64,000 nt of DNA from the NCBI RefSeq assembly GCF_905171765.1, contig NC_053390.1, positions 578,672,471-578,736,470 of the forward strand, given 5' to 3'. Below, piece after piece: positions 11,160 through 20,255 of this stretch (position 1 is its first letter; each line of letters opens with the position of its first letter). The position numbers and the translations under genes were made by a program. A model generated the notes under the pieces. That model searched no databases and was not told the origin of the DNA. It worked only from the letters and a program-made list of their open reading frames with translations. This DNA comes from Bufo bufo (taxonomy: Eukaryota; Chordata; Amphibia; Anura; Bufonidae).

Positions 11160-12640
11160 TGAATGCAGCCTTACAGAGGGGGGGGGGGGGGATCAATGAC
11201 AGGGGGGTGATCAATGACAGGGGGGGGTGATCAATGACAGGGGGGTGATCAGGGAGTCTATATGGGGTGATCACCCAACTGTCATTGATCACCCCCCTGT
11301 AAGGCTGCATTCAGACGTCCGTATGATTTTTACGGATCCGATCAGTCTATCAGTGGATCCGTAAAAATCATGCGGACATCTGAATGGAGCTTTACAGGGG
11401 GGTGATCAATGACAGAGGGGTAATCAATGACAGGGGGGTGATCAGGGAGTCTATATGGGGTGATCACCACAGTCATTGATCACTCCCCTGTAAGGCTGCA
11501 TTCAGACGTCCGTATGATTTTTACGGATCTGATCAGTCTATCAGTGGATCCGTAAAAATCATGCGGACATCTGAATGGAGCTTTACAGGGGGGTGATCAA
11601 TGACAGAGGGGTAATCAATGACAGGGGGGTGATCAGGGAGTCTATATGGGGTGATCACCACAGTCATTGATCACTCCCCTGTAAGGCTGCATTCAGACGT
11701 CCGTATGATTTTTACGGATCCGATCAGTCTATTAGTGGATCCGTAAAAATCATGCGGACATCTGAATGGAGCTTTACAGGGGGGTGATCAATGACAGAGG
11801 GGTAATCAATGACAGGGGGGTGATCAGGGAGTCTATATGGGGTGATCACCACAGTCATTGATCACTCCCCTGTAAGGCTGCATTCAGACGTCCGTATGAT
11901 TTTTACGGATCCGATCAGTCTATCAGTGGATCCGTAAAAATCATGCGGACATCTGAATGGAGCTTTACAGGGGGGTGATCAATGACAGAGGGGTAATCAA
12001 TGACAGGGGGGTGATCAGGGAGTCTATATGGGGTGATCACCACAGTCATTGATCACTCCCCTGTAAGGCTGCATTCAGACGTCCGTATGATTTTTACGGA
12101 TCCGATCAGTCTATCAGTGGATCCGTAAAAATCATGCGGACATCTGAATGGAGCTTTACAGGGGGGTGATCAATGACAGGGGGGTAATCAATGACAGGGG
12201 GGTGATCAGGGAGTCTATATGGGGTGATCACCACAGTCATTGATCACTCCCCTGTAAGGCTCCATTCAGACGTCCGTATGATTTTTACGGATCCGATCAG
12301 TCTATCAGTGGATCCGTAAAAATCATGCGGACATCTGAATGGAGCTTTACAGGGGGGTGATCAATGACAGAGGGGTAATCAATGACAGGGGGGTGATCAG
12401 GGAGTCTATATGGGGTGATCACCACAGTCATTGATCACTCCCCTGTAAGGCTGCATTCAGACGTCCGTATGATTTTTACGGATCCGATCAGTCTATCAGT
12501 GGATCCGTAAAAATCATGCGGACATCTGAATGGAGCTTTACAGGGGGGTGATCAATGACAGGGGGGTAATCAATGACAGGGGGGTGATCAGGGAGTCTAT
12601 ATGGGGTGATCAGGGGTGATCAAGGGCTAATAAGGGGTTA
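11160..12640. repeat. 191 bp tandem array with internal palindromes (element A)
   Basis: GTAAGGCTGCATTCAGACGT recurs with slight variants at 11299, 11490, 11681, 11872, 12063, 12254 and 12445, a constant 191 bp step. Each unit contains its own inverted pair around GATCAGTCTATCAG, with GTCCGTATGATTTTTACGGA on one side and its near complement on the other. GGGGTGATCAATGACAG blocks sit between palindromes. Copies are nearly identical, implying recent expansion or homogenisation. Confidence 0.95.
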
Positions 12641-12649
12641 ATAAGTGAC

Positions 12650-13019
12650 GGGGGGGGGGTGTAGTGTAGTGGTGCTTGGTGCAACATATTACTGAGCTGC
12701 CTGTGTCCTCTGGTGGTCGATCCAAACAAAGGGGACCACCAGAGGACCAGGTAGCAGGTATATTAGACGCTGTTATCAAAACAGCGTCTAATATACCTGT
12801 TAGGGGTTAAAAAAATCACATCTCCAGCCTGCCAGCGAACGATCGCCGCTGGCAGGCTGGAGATCCACTCGCTTACCTTCCGATCCTGTGAACGCGCGCG
12901 CCTGTGTGCGCGCGTTCACAGGAAATCTCGCGTCTCGCGAGAGGACGCACCGGCGCGTCCACCCAGAACAACAGGACCGCCGCAAAGACGCAATCCTGCG
13001 TACGGCGGTCCTGAGGTGG
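12650..13019. repeat. GC-rich end of element A with four hairpins
   Basis: Four inverted pairs follow one another: GGTGGTCGATCC/GGACCACC (about 12711-12743), AGGTATATTAGACGCTGTT (12757-12799), CCAGCCTGCCAGC (about 12827-12863) and CCTGTGAACGCGCGCG (12886-12923). The same set occurs reversed at the left end of element B (48440-48740), so the hairpins are conserved features of the family. Confidence 0.85.
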
Positions 13020-13292
13020 TTAAATTAATATTCACAGTATAGCACTTAGAATTAATCTTCATTACAGGATATCCGTGTATTGATATATTTTGGTACGAAT
13101 GGACTATTTAGCAATCTTTCTGGACTATTTCCTTTATAGATTAGACTAATTAGAACATGGGGCACACTATATTGCAAAAAACGCATCTTCCCCCAAAAAA
13201 ACACAGATTTTGGTATTCCAGACCAGATCCTTCACTCCAGATCTGATCTTACATGCATCTTGAAAGGGATATAAAAAGAATCACAAGAAGTT

Positions 13293-13361
13293 GGGATGTC
13301 ACCACTGAGGAAGGGGAAAGGAGATCCCCGAAATGAGCTTGGTGCTTTTCAAAGACATCCC
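13293..13361 (+). ncRNA. hammerhead-ribozyme-like motif in the PLE pLTR (degenerate)
   Basis: The core elements appear in hammerhead order: CTGAGGA (13305-13311), a GGGGA/TCCCC stem II, then GAAA (13330-13333). Stem I forms from CACCA (13300-13304) with TGGTG (13340-13344), and an outer GGGATGT (13293-13299) pairs with ACATCCC (13355-13361). The short stem III/cleavage segment reads TGAGCT, with C where the invariant U16.1 should be. This copy is therefore probably not self-cleaving. Type I hammerheads with minimal stem III are established in Penelope-like pLTRs. Confidence 0.65.
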
Positions 13362-13662
13362 CAACAAGAGACCCCCACTGGAAGTTCGTATATTAATACC
13401 TGGATACATATAAAAAAATCGGTGCGCTCCAAAGACAAAGATCCGAAATTTCAGCCATTTAAACTGGTCAGTACAAGCATAAGTTTATCTCTCGCGATAT
13501 TACACCCTGATCGTATGACCAGATCCGAGATTTGTGGATAACGATCGAGAGAGACCAGTGACGAACGAACCAGGTGGGACGCTAAACACTAAGAACCACG
13601 GGAATATGAACAGAAACCGTGAGTAAAAATCAAAAGGATCGAATATTTTGACTGCAGGATAA

Positions 13663-14115
13663 TCGACATTCACCTGTGAGTAAAAACTTTGTGTCCGATT
13701 GGATACTCTATCGAATATTTATATCGGACAATTCCGAATATTTGAAGAAGTGCCTTGCATGGATATTCATGTTATATTGCATATAAGAAAGAAATGCCAA
13801 CACTATTATAAGGAATAGACTGACACCTTTGGCTTGCGATAGTGTGCACATCCAGGACACCTGGTCCCCCTCCTTTTGGACTTTTTTTGAGTTTTTATTG
13901 AAGTTTTAGATTTTAGGGATTTTTAGGGTATTGATATTGTTATTATTGTCATTGCATGTCCGCTGCAGCGACTGTTTAGTATTTTAACATTGTATTGTAA
14001 CATTGCTTTTTAATATATTTTGCCAATTAAATATTGTGTATTAATACCACTACTATTGCTCAATTTCCATGCGAGTGAGTCCCAGTCTCATAATAAATAT
14101 ATTTTCCATTACACT
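13663..14115 (+). repeat. right inverted terminal (pLTR) arm of the PLE
   Basis: The arm is the reverse complement of 4115-4566. The region 14116-14203 beyond it is PLE tail present only on this side, before the right target duplication at 14204-14219. Confidence 0.85.
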
Positions 14116-14203
14116 TTTGTTGATTTGAGTGAATCAATTTGAGACTAGAGCACCCAAACCAGAATTGCAAGGGGAGTGAGCGGTTTGTCTATATTACTTT
14201 TTC

Positions 14204-14219
14204 CATGTAAAAGTTATGG
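14204..14219 (+). repeat. target-site duplication, right of PLE
   Basis: An exact second copy of the 16-mer at 4103-4118. Confidence 0.8.
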
Positions 14220-14744
14220 CTCTCAGAATATGAAGACACAAAAACAATATAAAAAAGCTCTACTATATAAATGTGGCATTACTGTAATTATACTGACACA
14301 CACTATACAGGTAACATGTTATTTATGCCACAGAGTGAATGATGCAAAATTTACAATGCAAAAAATTGAGGCAAAATTGCTATTTCTTTTCTATTCTCCC
14401 CGACAAGAGTTAATAAAAGTACGTATCCCAAAATGAAATCAGTAAAAAATACAACAATCCTGCAAACAAACAAGCCCTCATACAGCTATGTTGATGAAAA
14501 AATATAATTATTATAGCTCTTGCAAAGCGGCACTAGAAAAACGAAGAAAAAAATAAAGTTTTGTCCAAAAGGTTCAAAATAAGCCGGGCCTAAAGGGGAT
14601 TAAACTGCAATTCTGAAAACTCCTAGGACTGTACTAAAAATGCTTTATTTGATATATTTCTTTTATACTAAAAGATCTATGCATCATTGGCAATGTAACT
14701 TTTAGGTGTTTTAATTAAATGACAATATTTTTTCTTTGACGTAT
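14220..14744. repeat. right part of the repeat split by the PLE, then AT-rich unassigned DNA
   Basis: The sequence continues the repeat seen at 3875-4102 (CTCTCAGAATATGAAGACAC, AAGCCCTCATACAGC) and ends near 14605 in a CCTAAAGGGGATTAA phrase. From there to 14744 nothing recognisable is seen. Confidence 0.6.
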
Positions 14745-14917
14745 TTAAAGCGGTTGTCCCATGTCCCAGGGATCTGAATTCTTCTGTAATTTTGTGTAAT
14801 TAAAATTTTTGCATAGCCACTGAGTTATTTCATAAATTTTATCTGTAAAGCGCGACCAGCCTTCTTTTCTATATTCATCAGTTCAGCTCAGTAACATGGC
14901 TGAGGTGGTCTAACATA

Positions 14918-15282
14918 CAGTACAGACCAAAAGTTTGGACACACCTTCTCATTCAAAGAGTTTTCTTTATTTTCATGACTATGAAAATTGTAGATTCACA
15001 CTGAAGGCATCAAAACTATGAATTAACACATGTGGAATTATATACATAACAAACAAGTGTGAAACAACTGAAAATATGCCAAGAGTGTGCAAAGCAGTAA
15101 TCAAAGCAAAAGGTGGCTGCTTTGAAGAACCTAGAATATGACATATTTTCAGTTGTTTCACACTTGTTTGTTATGTATATAATTCCACATGTGTTAATTC
15201 ATAGTTTTGATGCCTTCATAGTCATGAAAATAAAGAAAACTCTTTGAATGAGAAGGTGTGTCCAAACTTTTGGTCTGTACTG
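14918..15282. mobile_element. Tc1-type miniature element, 365 bp
   Basis: TA dinucleotides flank perfect long inverted ends beginning CAGTACAGACCAAAAGTTTG. The two arms nearly meet, leaving a short centre that retains the last codons of a Tc1 transposase (tail ending in a PRI-type motif before the stop). It is an internal-deletion derivative of the family seen at 53565-54513. Confidence 0.9.
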
Positions 15283-15389
15283 TACATGCTCACTCAGTTC
15301 CATCCTTCAAGTGCCTCTAGCAAGATCTACTGTTAGGAGCTGTGAGTTACAGGGAGAGAGCTGCAGTAGATAGGACATGCCCTCTAAGG

Positions 15390-15539
15390 CAGGGGTAGGC
15401 AACCTCCGGCACTCCAGGTGTTGTGAAACTACAACTCCCAGCATGCATACTTGCTCTGCTCTTCTCAGAACTCTCATAGAAATGAATGGAGCATGCTGGG
15501 AATTGTAGTTTCACAACAGCTGGAGGTTGCTGATCCCTG
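15390..15539. mobile_element. hAT-type miniature element, 150 bp
   Basis: A perfect 8 bp duplication CTCTAAGG flanks it (15382-15389 and 15540-15547). The ends read CAGGGGTAGGCAACCTCC and CAGGGATCAGCAACCTCC. It folds as a near-complete hairpin through ACTACAACTCCCAGCATGC. A related fragment lies near 32150-32200. Confidence 0.9.
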
Positions 15540-15759
15540 CTCTAAGGTGTGACAGGAAGAAATCTGCCTCCGAAAAGATATGCCTCCTAAGAAAGAACAT
15601 GCCCCCTTGAGCTGCCAGCCTGAATTAAATCTATTGGAGCAATGAATGGGGAGATCTCTGGATCCATGTGAGCTATAGGGCTGGTTCTAGAAAGACATTG
15701 TCAAGTACTATATGATGTGAGGTTACTATTTTATACTAATTATGGGATAACCCCTTTAA

Positions 15760-16601
15760 TAGAAGTTGACAGATTTGTTGTGTATGTATTATATCCACAA
15801 TGCTAGGGTGTTAAAATGCAGAAGGCGTTGTCAGTGCTGCATAGTCTGCTTATACTAAACTGTACTAAACTTTTATATTGAAAGTAGTTTTTTAATTAAC
15901 TTAAATAATGTAATAGCTTTAAAAGAGTAATTAAAGTCCACTGCACACAGACATTGACGTGGAAGACTGAATTTTAACTAGGTCTTATGGTAATAATTGA
16001 ATGCAGAATGTAATCTAGATTTCGGAGTTTCTTTTCATCCTGAAAAAGTGATCAGGGTTGAAAATGAACAATTAGAATGGAAATTTGTGAATTGTTTTTT
16101 TATATTAACCAAAGAGTTACAAATTGAAGAAGTTTATCAAGCACTATTTGGTATGACAAAGGATGATAGTCAATTCCTGTTGTACAATGCTTTGGCCAAT
16201 AATTATCCTTTTTTTTAGTATTGTTCTCCAATGAAAAGCAGATAAAGGTGCAAGGCTGTTGGAATCTGCAGTGATGAGCTGTAATATGTGAGGAAACGGA
16301 TAGAGAGTGTTCTATTACCCTGCAGATCCCCCAAAGGAGAAATGTAGCACTACACAGCTCCCACTAAGACTGGGGCTACACCAAGACCTTTTGTAGCACT
16401 TTTGATGTCATCTTGTGTATTACAGATGTCACTTGACAGTTAAAATCAATCAAAAGTGCTACACAGAGTCTAGATACAGGATCAGCCTAAAATTAATGGC
16501 TAGGTGGTAATGTACAGATGTGTTAGGTCCTCTAGGGCAAGGTAACTTTGAAACTACGCTCATTTGTGGCTAATAGCTGAGGGTTGTCAAATGGGGCCTT
16601 A
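15760..16601. other. no recognisable gene or repeat
   Basis: This is AT-rich DNA without a convincing coding region. A 73-codon open frame at 15997-16218 has no recognisable domain and no supporting splice context. I see no clear insertion boundaries. Confidence 0.5.
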
Positions 16602-16674
16602 CCTCTGTTCAGGGGTGGGATTCAAATTTTTAAGAACAGGTTCCTTACTCAACGGCAAATAAGCGGCATCACAA

Positions 16675-17345
16675 CACATGTTTACATATACATACACCAT
16701 ATATATGCAACACACATACACATAAATACACCATATACATGGTACACATACATAAATACACCATGTATACACTACACACATACATAAATACACCATGTAT
16801 ACACTACACATATACACATAAATACACCATATACATGGTACACATACATAAATACACCATGTATACACTACACACATACACATAAATACACCATATACAT
16901 GGTACAAATACATAAATACACCATGTATACACTACACACATACACATAAATACACCATATACATGGTACACATACATAAATACACCATATATACACTACA
17001 CACATACATAAATACACCATATACATGGTACACATACATAAATACACCATGTATACACTACACACATACACATAAATACACCATATACATGGTACACATA
17101 CATAAATACACCATGTTTACACTACACACATACACATAAATACACCATGTATACACTACGCACATACACATAAATACACCATGTATACACTACACACATA
17201 CACATAAATACACTATGTATACACTACACACATACACATAAATACACCATGTATACACTACACACATACACATAAATACACTATGTATACACTACACACT
17301 ATACACATAAATACACCATGTATACACTACACACACATACCACAA
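16675..17345. repeat. ~31-33 bp minisatellite (ACACATACATAAATACACCA type)
   Basis: About twenty units alternate between two subtypes, one with CCATATACATGGTA and one with CCATGTATACACTA, giving a higher-order step of roughly 62-66 bp in the first half. The second half uses one subtype almost exclusively. Confidence 0.95.
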
Positions 17346-17899
17346 AATTTTTAAAAAGCCTAAGGAGCTAAACTATCAGTGTTGCGTGAAGTTTTTCTTC
17401 CAGCGCTGGCCCACACCTGTAACTCCTACCAATGTCTATCTGTACATGTGCCAACCCTGCTTAGTCTCCATTGTGCCCCACACACAGTACATAGCTATGC
17501 CAGATCTGGGATGGTTGGGAGGTATGCATACACAGACTATATAGACACTACACTCACATAATCACATATACAATATACACCATACAGTATATAAATGACC
17601 CCAGGCTACACTTACAGTAGATTTACCTACACCATATACATTTTATACACATTTGTACCTAGCACTAAAGACATATTTGCATACATATTATATTCTGTGC
17701 TATCCAGAATACAGCACCACATACCTCTTACATTCAGTGACTTCTCCTCTGATGCAGACCTTCTCTTTCTTCACCTTCTCCTTTGAGAGCAGACCGCCAT
17801 GATGATTTTTCACCCATCTCTGCAGTTTGACAAAAGACATCTTAGGTTCCTACTTTTCCATCATCCTCCTACCTTCTTAACAGCTCCCCTGCCACCTTC

Positions 17900-17929
<30 letters not shown>
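17900..17929. repeat. (AAT)n microsatellite
   Basis: About ten perfect AAT trinucleotides. Confidence 0.95.
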
Positions 17930-17930
<1 letters not shown>

Positions 17931-18009
17931 TGCACTAGTTCAAAAATGCTCCCGTTCTGTGTGCCAGTACAAAAAATTCCCTCAGAGCCCCCAGTTGAGC
18001 TAATGTCCC

Positions 18010-18510
18010 TATAGTGCCCCCATAATGTGTGCAAGTATAAAACACCCCTATATAATGCCCCTGGTAAATGCTCACATAGTGCTCCTCTCCTCTTCCCCAT
18101 AGTGCCCCCATAATGTGCCAGTATAAGATTCCCCCATAGTGTCCCCCAGAATGTGCTAGTATAAATGCCCCTTCTTAGTGCCCCCATAGTGTGCCTATAT
18201 AATATGCCCCTATAGTGTTCTTCCTCTCCTCCAACACCATAGTGTCCCCATAATGTGCCAGTATAAGATGCCCCCATAGTGTTCCCTATGTGCTAGAAAT
18301 GCCCCCAGTAGATGCCCCCATGTGCCAGCAATGCCCCTAGTAGATGCCCCCATAGTGTCCCCATGTGCCAGCAATGTCCCCAGTAGATGCTCCCATAGTG
18401 TCCCCCATATGCCAGCAATGCCCCCAGTAGATACCCCCATAGTGTCCCCCATGTGTTAGCCATGCAGCCAGTAGATACCCCCATAGTGTTGCTTATGTGC
18501 AAACAATGCC
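18010..18510. repeat. degenerate ~40-47 bp minisatellite (GCCCCCATAGTGTCCCC type)
   Basis: Repeated phrases CCCCCATAGTGTCCCC, ATGTGCCAGCAATGCCCC and AGTAGATGCCCCC recur with variable spacing. The array becomes more regular from 18280 to 18500. Minus-strand open frames here are artefacts of the array. Confidence 0.85.
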
Positions 18511-18829
18511 CCCAGTTTCACCACAGAAAAGCAAAAAAAAAAAAATAACACTTACCTCCATCCTGTCAATGCGATGCAGGCCTCTTCCGGCCTGTGTCCT
18601 GCGCTGTACGGCTCAGGCGGCGCAATTACTTCATCGCCCTAGGTTTTAGAGAGGGACAATAAGAAAAAAATATTTTTCATTACACCCGAGGTCAGACCAC
18701 CAATCAGACCCCCAATGTTAATCAGACCTCGGCTGACAGCCCCAATAAGACCCCCAATGTTAATAAGACCCCAATAAGACCTCAGATCAGACCCCAATGT
18801 GAATGACCCCCAATCAGACCTCAGATAAG

Positions 18830-19310
18830 AGCCCCAGTGCCTCATATCAGCCCCCAGTGCCTCTCTTTAGCCCCCCAGTGTCCCTTTTCAGCCCCCCAGT
18901 GCCTCATATCAGCACCCAGCAGCCTCTCTTTAGCCCCCAGTGCCCTTCTTCAGCCCACAGCAGCCTCTCTCCAGCCCCCAGTGCCTCATATCATCCCTCC
19001 AGTGCCTCATATGAGCACCCCAGTGTCCCTCTTCAGCCCCCAGTGCCTCATATCAGTCCCTAGTGCCTCATATCAGCCCACTAGTGCCTCATATCAGCCC
19101 CCCCAGCAGCCTCTCTTCAGCCCCCCAGTGCCTCACATCAGCCCCCAATGCCCCTCTTCAGCCCCCCAGCAGCCTCTCTTCAGCCCTCCCAGTGCCTCAC
19201 ATCAGCCCCCCAATGCCCCTCTTGAGCCCCCCCAGTGCCTCACATCAGCCCCCAATGCCCCTCTTCAGCCCCCCAGTGCCTTACATCAGCCCCCCAATGC
19301 CCCATTCCAG
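18830..19310. repeat. 20-40 bp minisatellite (CAGTGCCTCATATCAGCCCC type)
   Basis: Alternating blocks of GTGCCTCATATCAG and CCTCTCTTCAGCCCCC are present. All three forward frames stay open for long stretches, which is a compositional effect and not evidence of a protein. Confidence 0.9.
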
Positions 19311-19650
19311 ACCATTACCATTCAATTCGGCATCGTTTACCGTTCACCTACCCTAACACCTGACCTGTCCTGACTCCTGCTGCTGGCTGCGAGTGCGTCT
19401 TAAAGTTCAATCTTGCTGACGGCTGTGTCTGTGTGAGTCAGACACAACACAGTCAGTCAGCTCGCCTCTAGTCCCTGCTTCTTCCCTCCGCAGCGGCGCC
19501 GCTCACTCACCAGTCATGCCCCCGTGGCCTAAGCCCATGTGACCGTGTTACTATGACTCGGAGGCGGGTGGACAAGAGAGGAGGCGGAGCAACAAGCCAG
19601 CAGCAGCTGACTGCCGAGCCGAGCTGCACTCACTGGTAATTAAATTTCTC

Positions 19651-19670
19651 GGGGGGGGGGGGGGGGGGGG
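19651..19670 (+). repeat. G20 homopolymer
   Basis: Twenty consecutive G residues near the right end of the hAT-type element. It could form a G-quadruplex and is prone to sequencing error. Confidence 0.95.
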
Positions 19671-19794
19671 CATGTGCAGGGAGGGGAGCTGGGGATTCAT
19701 ATTCATTTCCTGCTTCTCACCGGTCCTGCCAACCTGCTGTAATTTTAACAAACGGTTTGGCAGAACCGTCTGGATCCCATGCCTGCCTCTGTTG

Positions 19795-20255
19795 AAAGGG
19801 TTGTCCGCTTTTGTAATATCAATGACTAAGGACTTATCCTCAGGATAGGTTATCAATATCAGATCATCGGGTCACCCCCTCTGATCAGCTGTTTGAAGAG
19901 AGCACAGCGCTCATATGAGTGCCGTGTTCTCTTCTCTGTTTACCTGCTCGCTGTCAACATTGCAGTGGCGAGCAGGTAAAAATTACAACTCCTCCATCCC
20001 ATGCACTTCAATGGGACGGCTCCTTCCCATTGAAGTGAATAGGAAGTAGCTGTGAAGTGAATAGGACAGAGCCGTGCCATTGACATGAATCGGGACGGTG
20101 GAATTGTAATTACACCTGCTCTCCTCTGCAACGTCGACAGTGAGCAAGTAAACCGAGAAGAGCTGATCGGTGAAGGTGTCAGCAGTTGTCCCTCTGCCGA
20201 TCTGATGTTAATGGCCTACCCTGAAGATAGGTCATCAGTATTACAGTGTTTGAGT
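19795..20255. repeat. palindromic dispersed repeat, MITE-like
   Basis: Inverted similarity links the two sides: GATAGGTTATCAATATCAGATC near 19845 against the complement of GATCTGATGTTAATGGCCTAC near 20210, and CTGCTCGCTGTCAACATTGCAG against CTGCAACGTCGACAGTGAGC. The left boundary is obscured by the adjacent hAT insertion. No target duplication could be fixed. Confidence 0.5.

Larger units (their letters stand above)
7952..13019. mobile_element. TTAA-flanked non-autonomous element A, 5068 bp
   Basis: The flanks are TTAA at 7948-7951 and 13020-13023. Both ends read CCACCTCAG inward, followed by imperfect similarity. The duplicated PLE unit shows the uninterrupted sequence CACTTTAAATCAATATT, so a single TTAA was duplicated. 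TTAA targets and CC-starting ends suit piggyBac-type elements, but no transposase is present and the superfamily is unproven. Interior: a ~600 bp terminal segment, an array of alternating-orientation units (8598-11150), a 191 bp tandem array (11160-12640) and a GC-rich hairpin end (12650-13019). Element B (48413-53284) is a relative in the opposite orientation. Confidence 0.85.
4119..14203 (+). mobile_element. Penelope-like retroelement, near full length, with nested 5 kb element
   Basis: The element is bounded by a perfect 16 bp target duplication. In order it holds: a ~450 bp arm (4115-4566) that is the reverse complement of 13663-14115; a decayed N-terminal coding region; an uninterrupted reverse transcriptase plus GIY-YIG endonuclease frame (5485-7335); a partly duplicated 3' region; a hammerhead-like motif (13293-13361); and the right arm. 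Inverted or direct terminal pLTR copies, a GIY-YIG domain and pLTR hammerheads are established traits of animal endonuclease-bearing Penelope-like elements. Without the nested TTAA element (7952-13019) the PLE is about 5.0 kb. In-frame stops and frameshifts in the N-terminal part indicate this copy is inactive. Confidence 0.85.
14745..15759. mobile_element. TTAA-flanked T2/Kolobok-like element carrying two nested miniature elements
   Basis: The left end reads TTAAAGCGGTTGTCCCAT (14745) and the right end, inward, TTAAAGGGGTTATCCCAT (to 15759), 16 of 18 matching. TTAAAGG ends with TTAA targets are known from frog T2/Kolobok-type elements. The interior contains a Tc1-type element (14918-15282) and a hAT-type element (15390-15539). 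Removing both leaves about 500 bp. There is no coding capacity. Confidence 0.75.
16610..19785. mobile_element. non-autonomous hAT-type element made mostly of minisatellites, 3176 bp
   Basis: A perfect 8 bp duplication CCTCTGTT flanks it (16602-16609 and 19786-19793). The left end reads CAGGGGTGGGATTCAAA and the right end, inward, CAGGCATGGGATCCAGA. No transposase remains. The interior is three tandem blocks (16675-17345, 18010-18510, 18830-19310), a conserved-looking segment around 17705-17880 that recurs near 57000-57150, and a GC-rich right end with a 20-base G run. Open frames inside the arrays (for example the Met-Tyr-Val-rich ones on the minus strand) are repeat artefacts. Confidence 0.85.

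Noticed and set aside
16599..17071. Long Met/Tyr/Val/Cys-rich open frames on the minus strand
   Set aside because: They are translations of the ~32 bp minisatellite; no start context or non-repeat sequence supports a protein.
18837..19373. 178-codon Pro/Ser/Gln-rich open frame
   Set aside because: It is produced by a C-rich minisatellite; three forward frames are open together.
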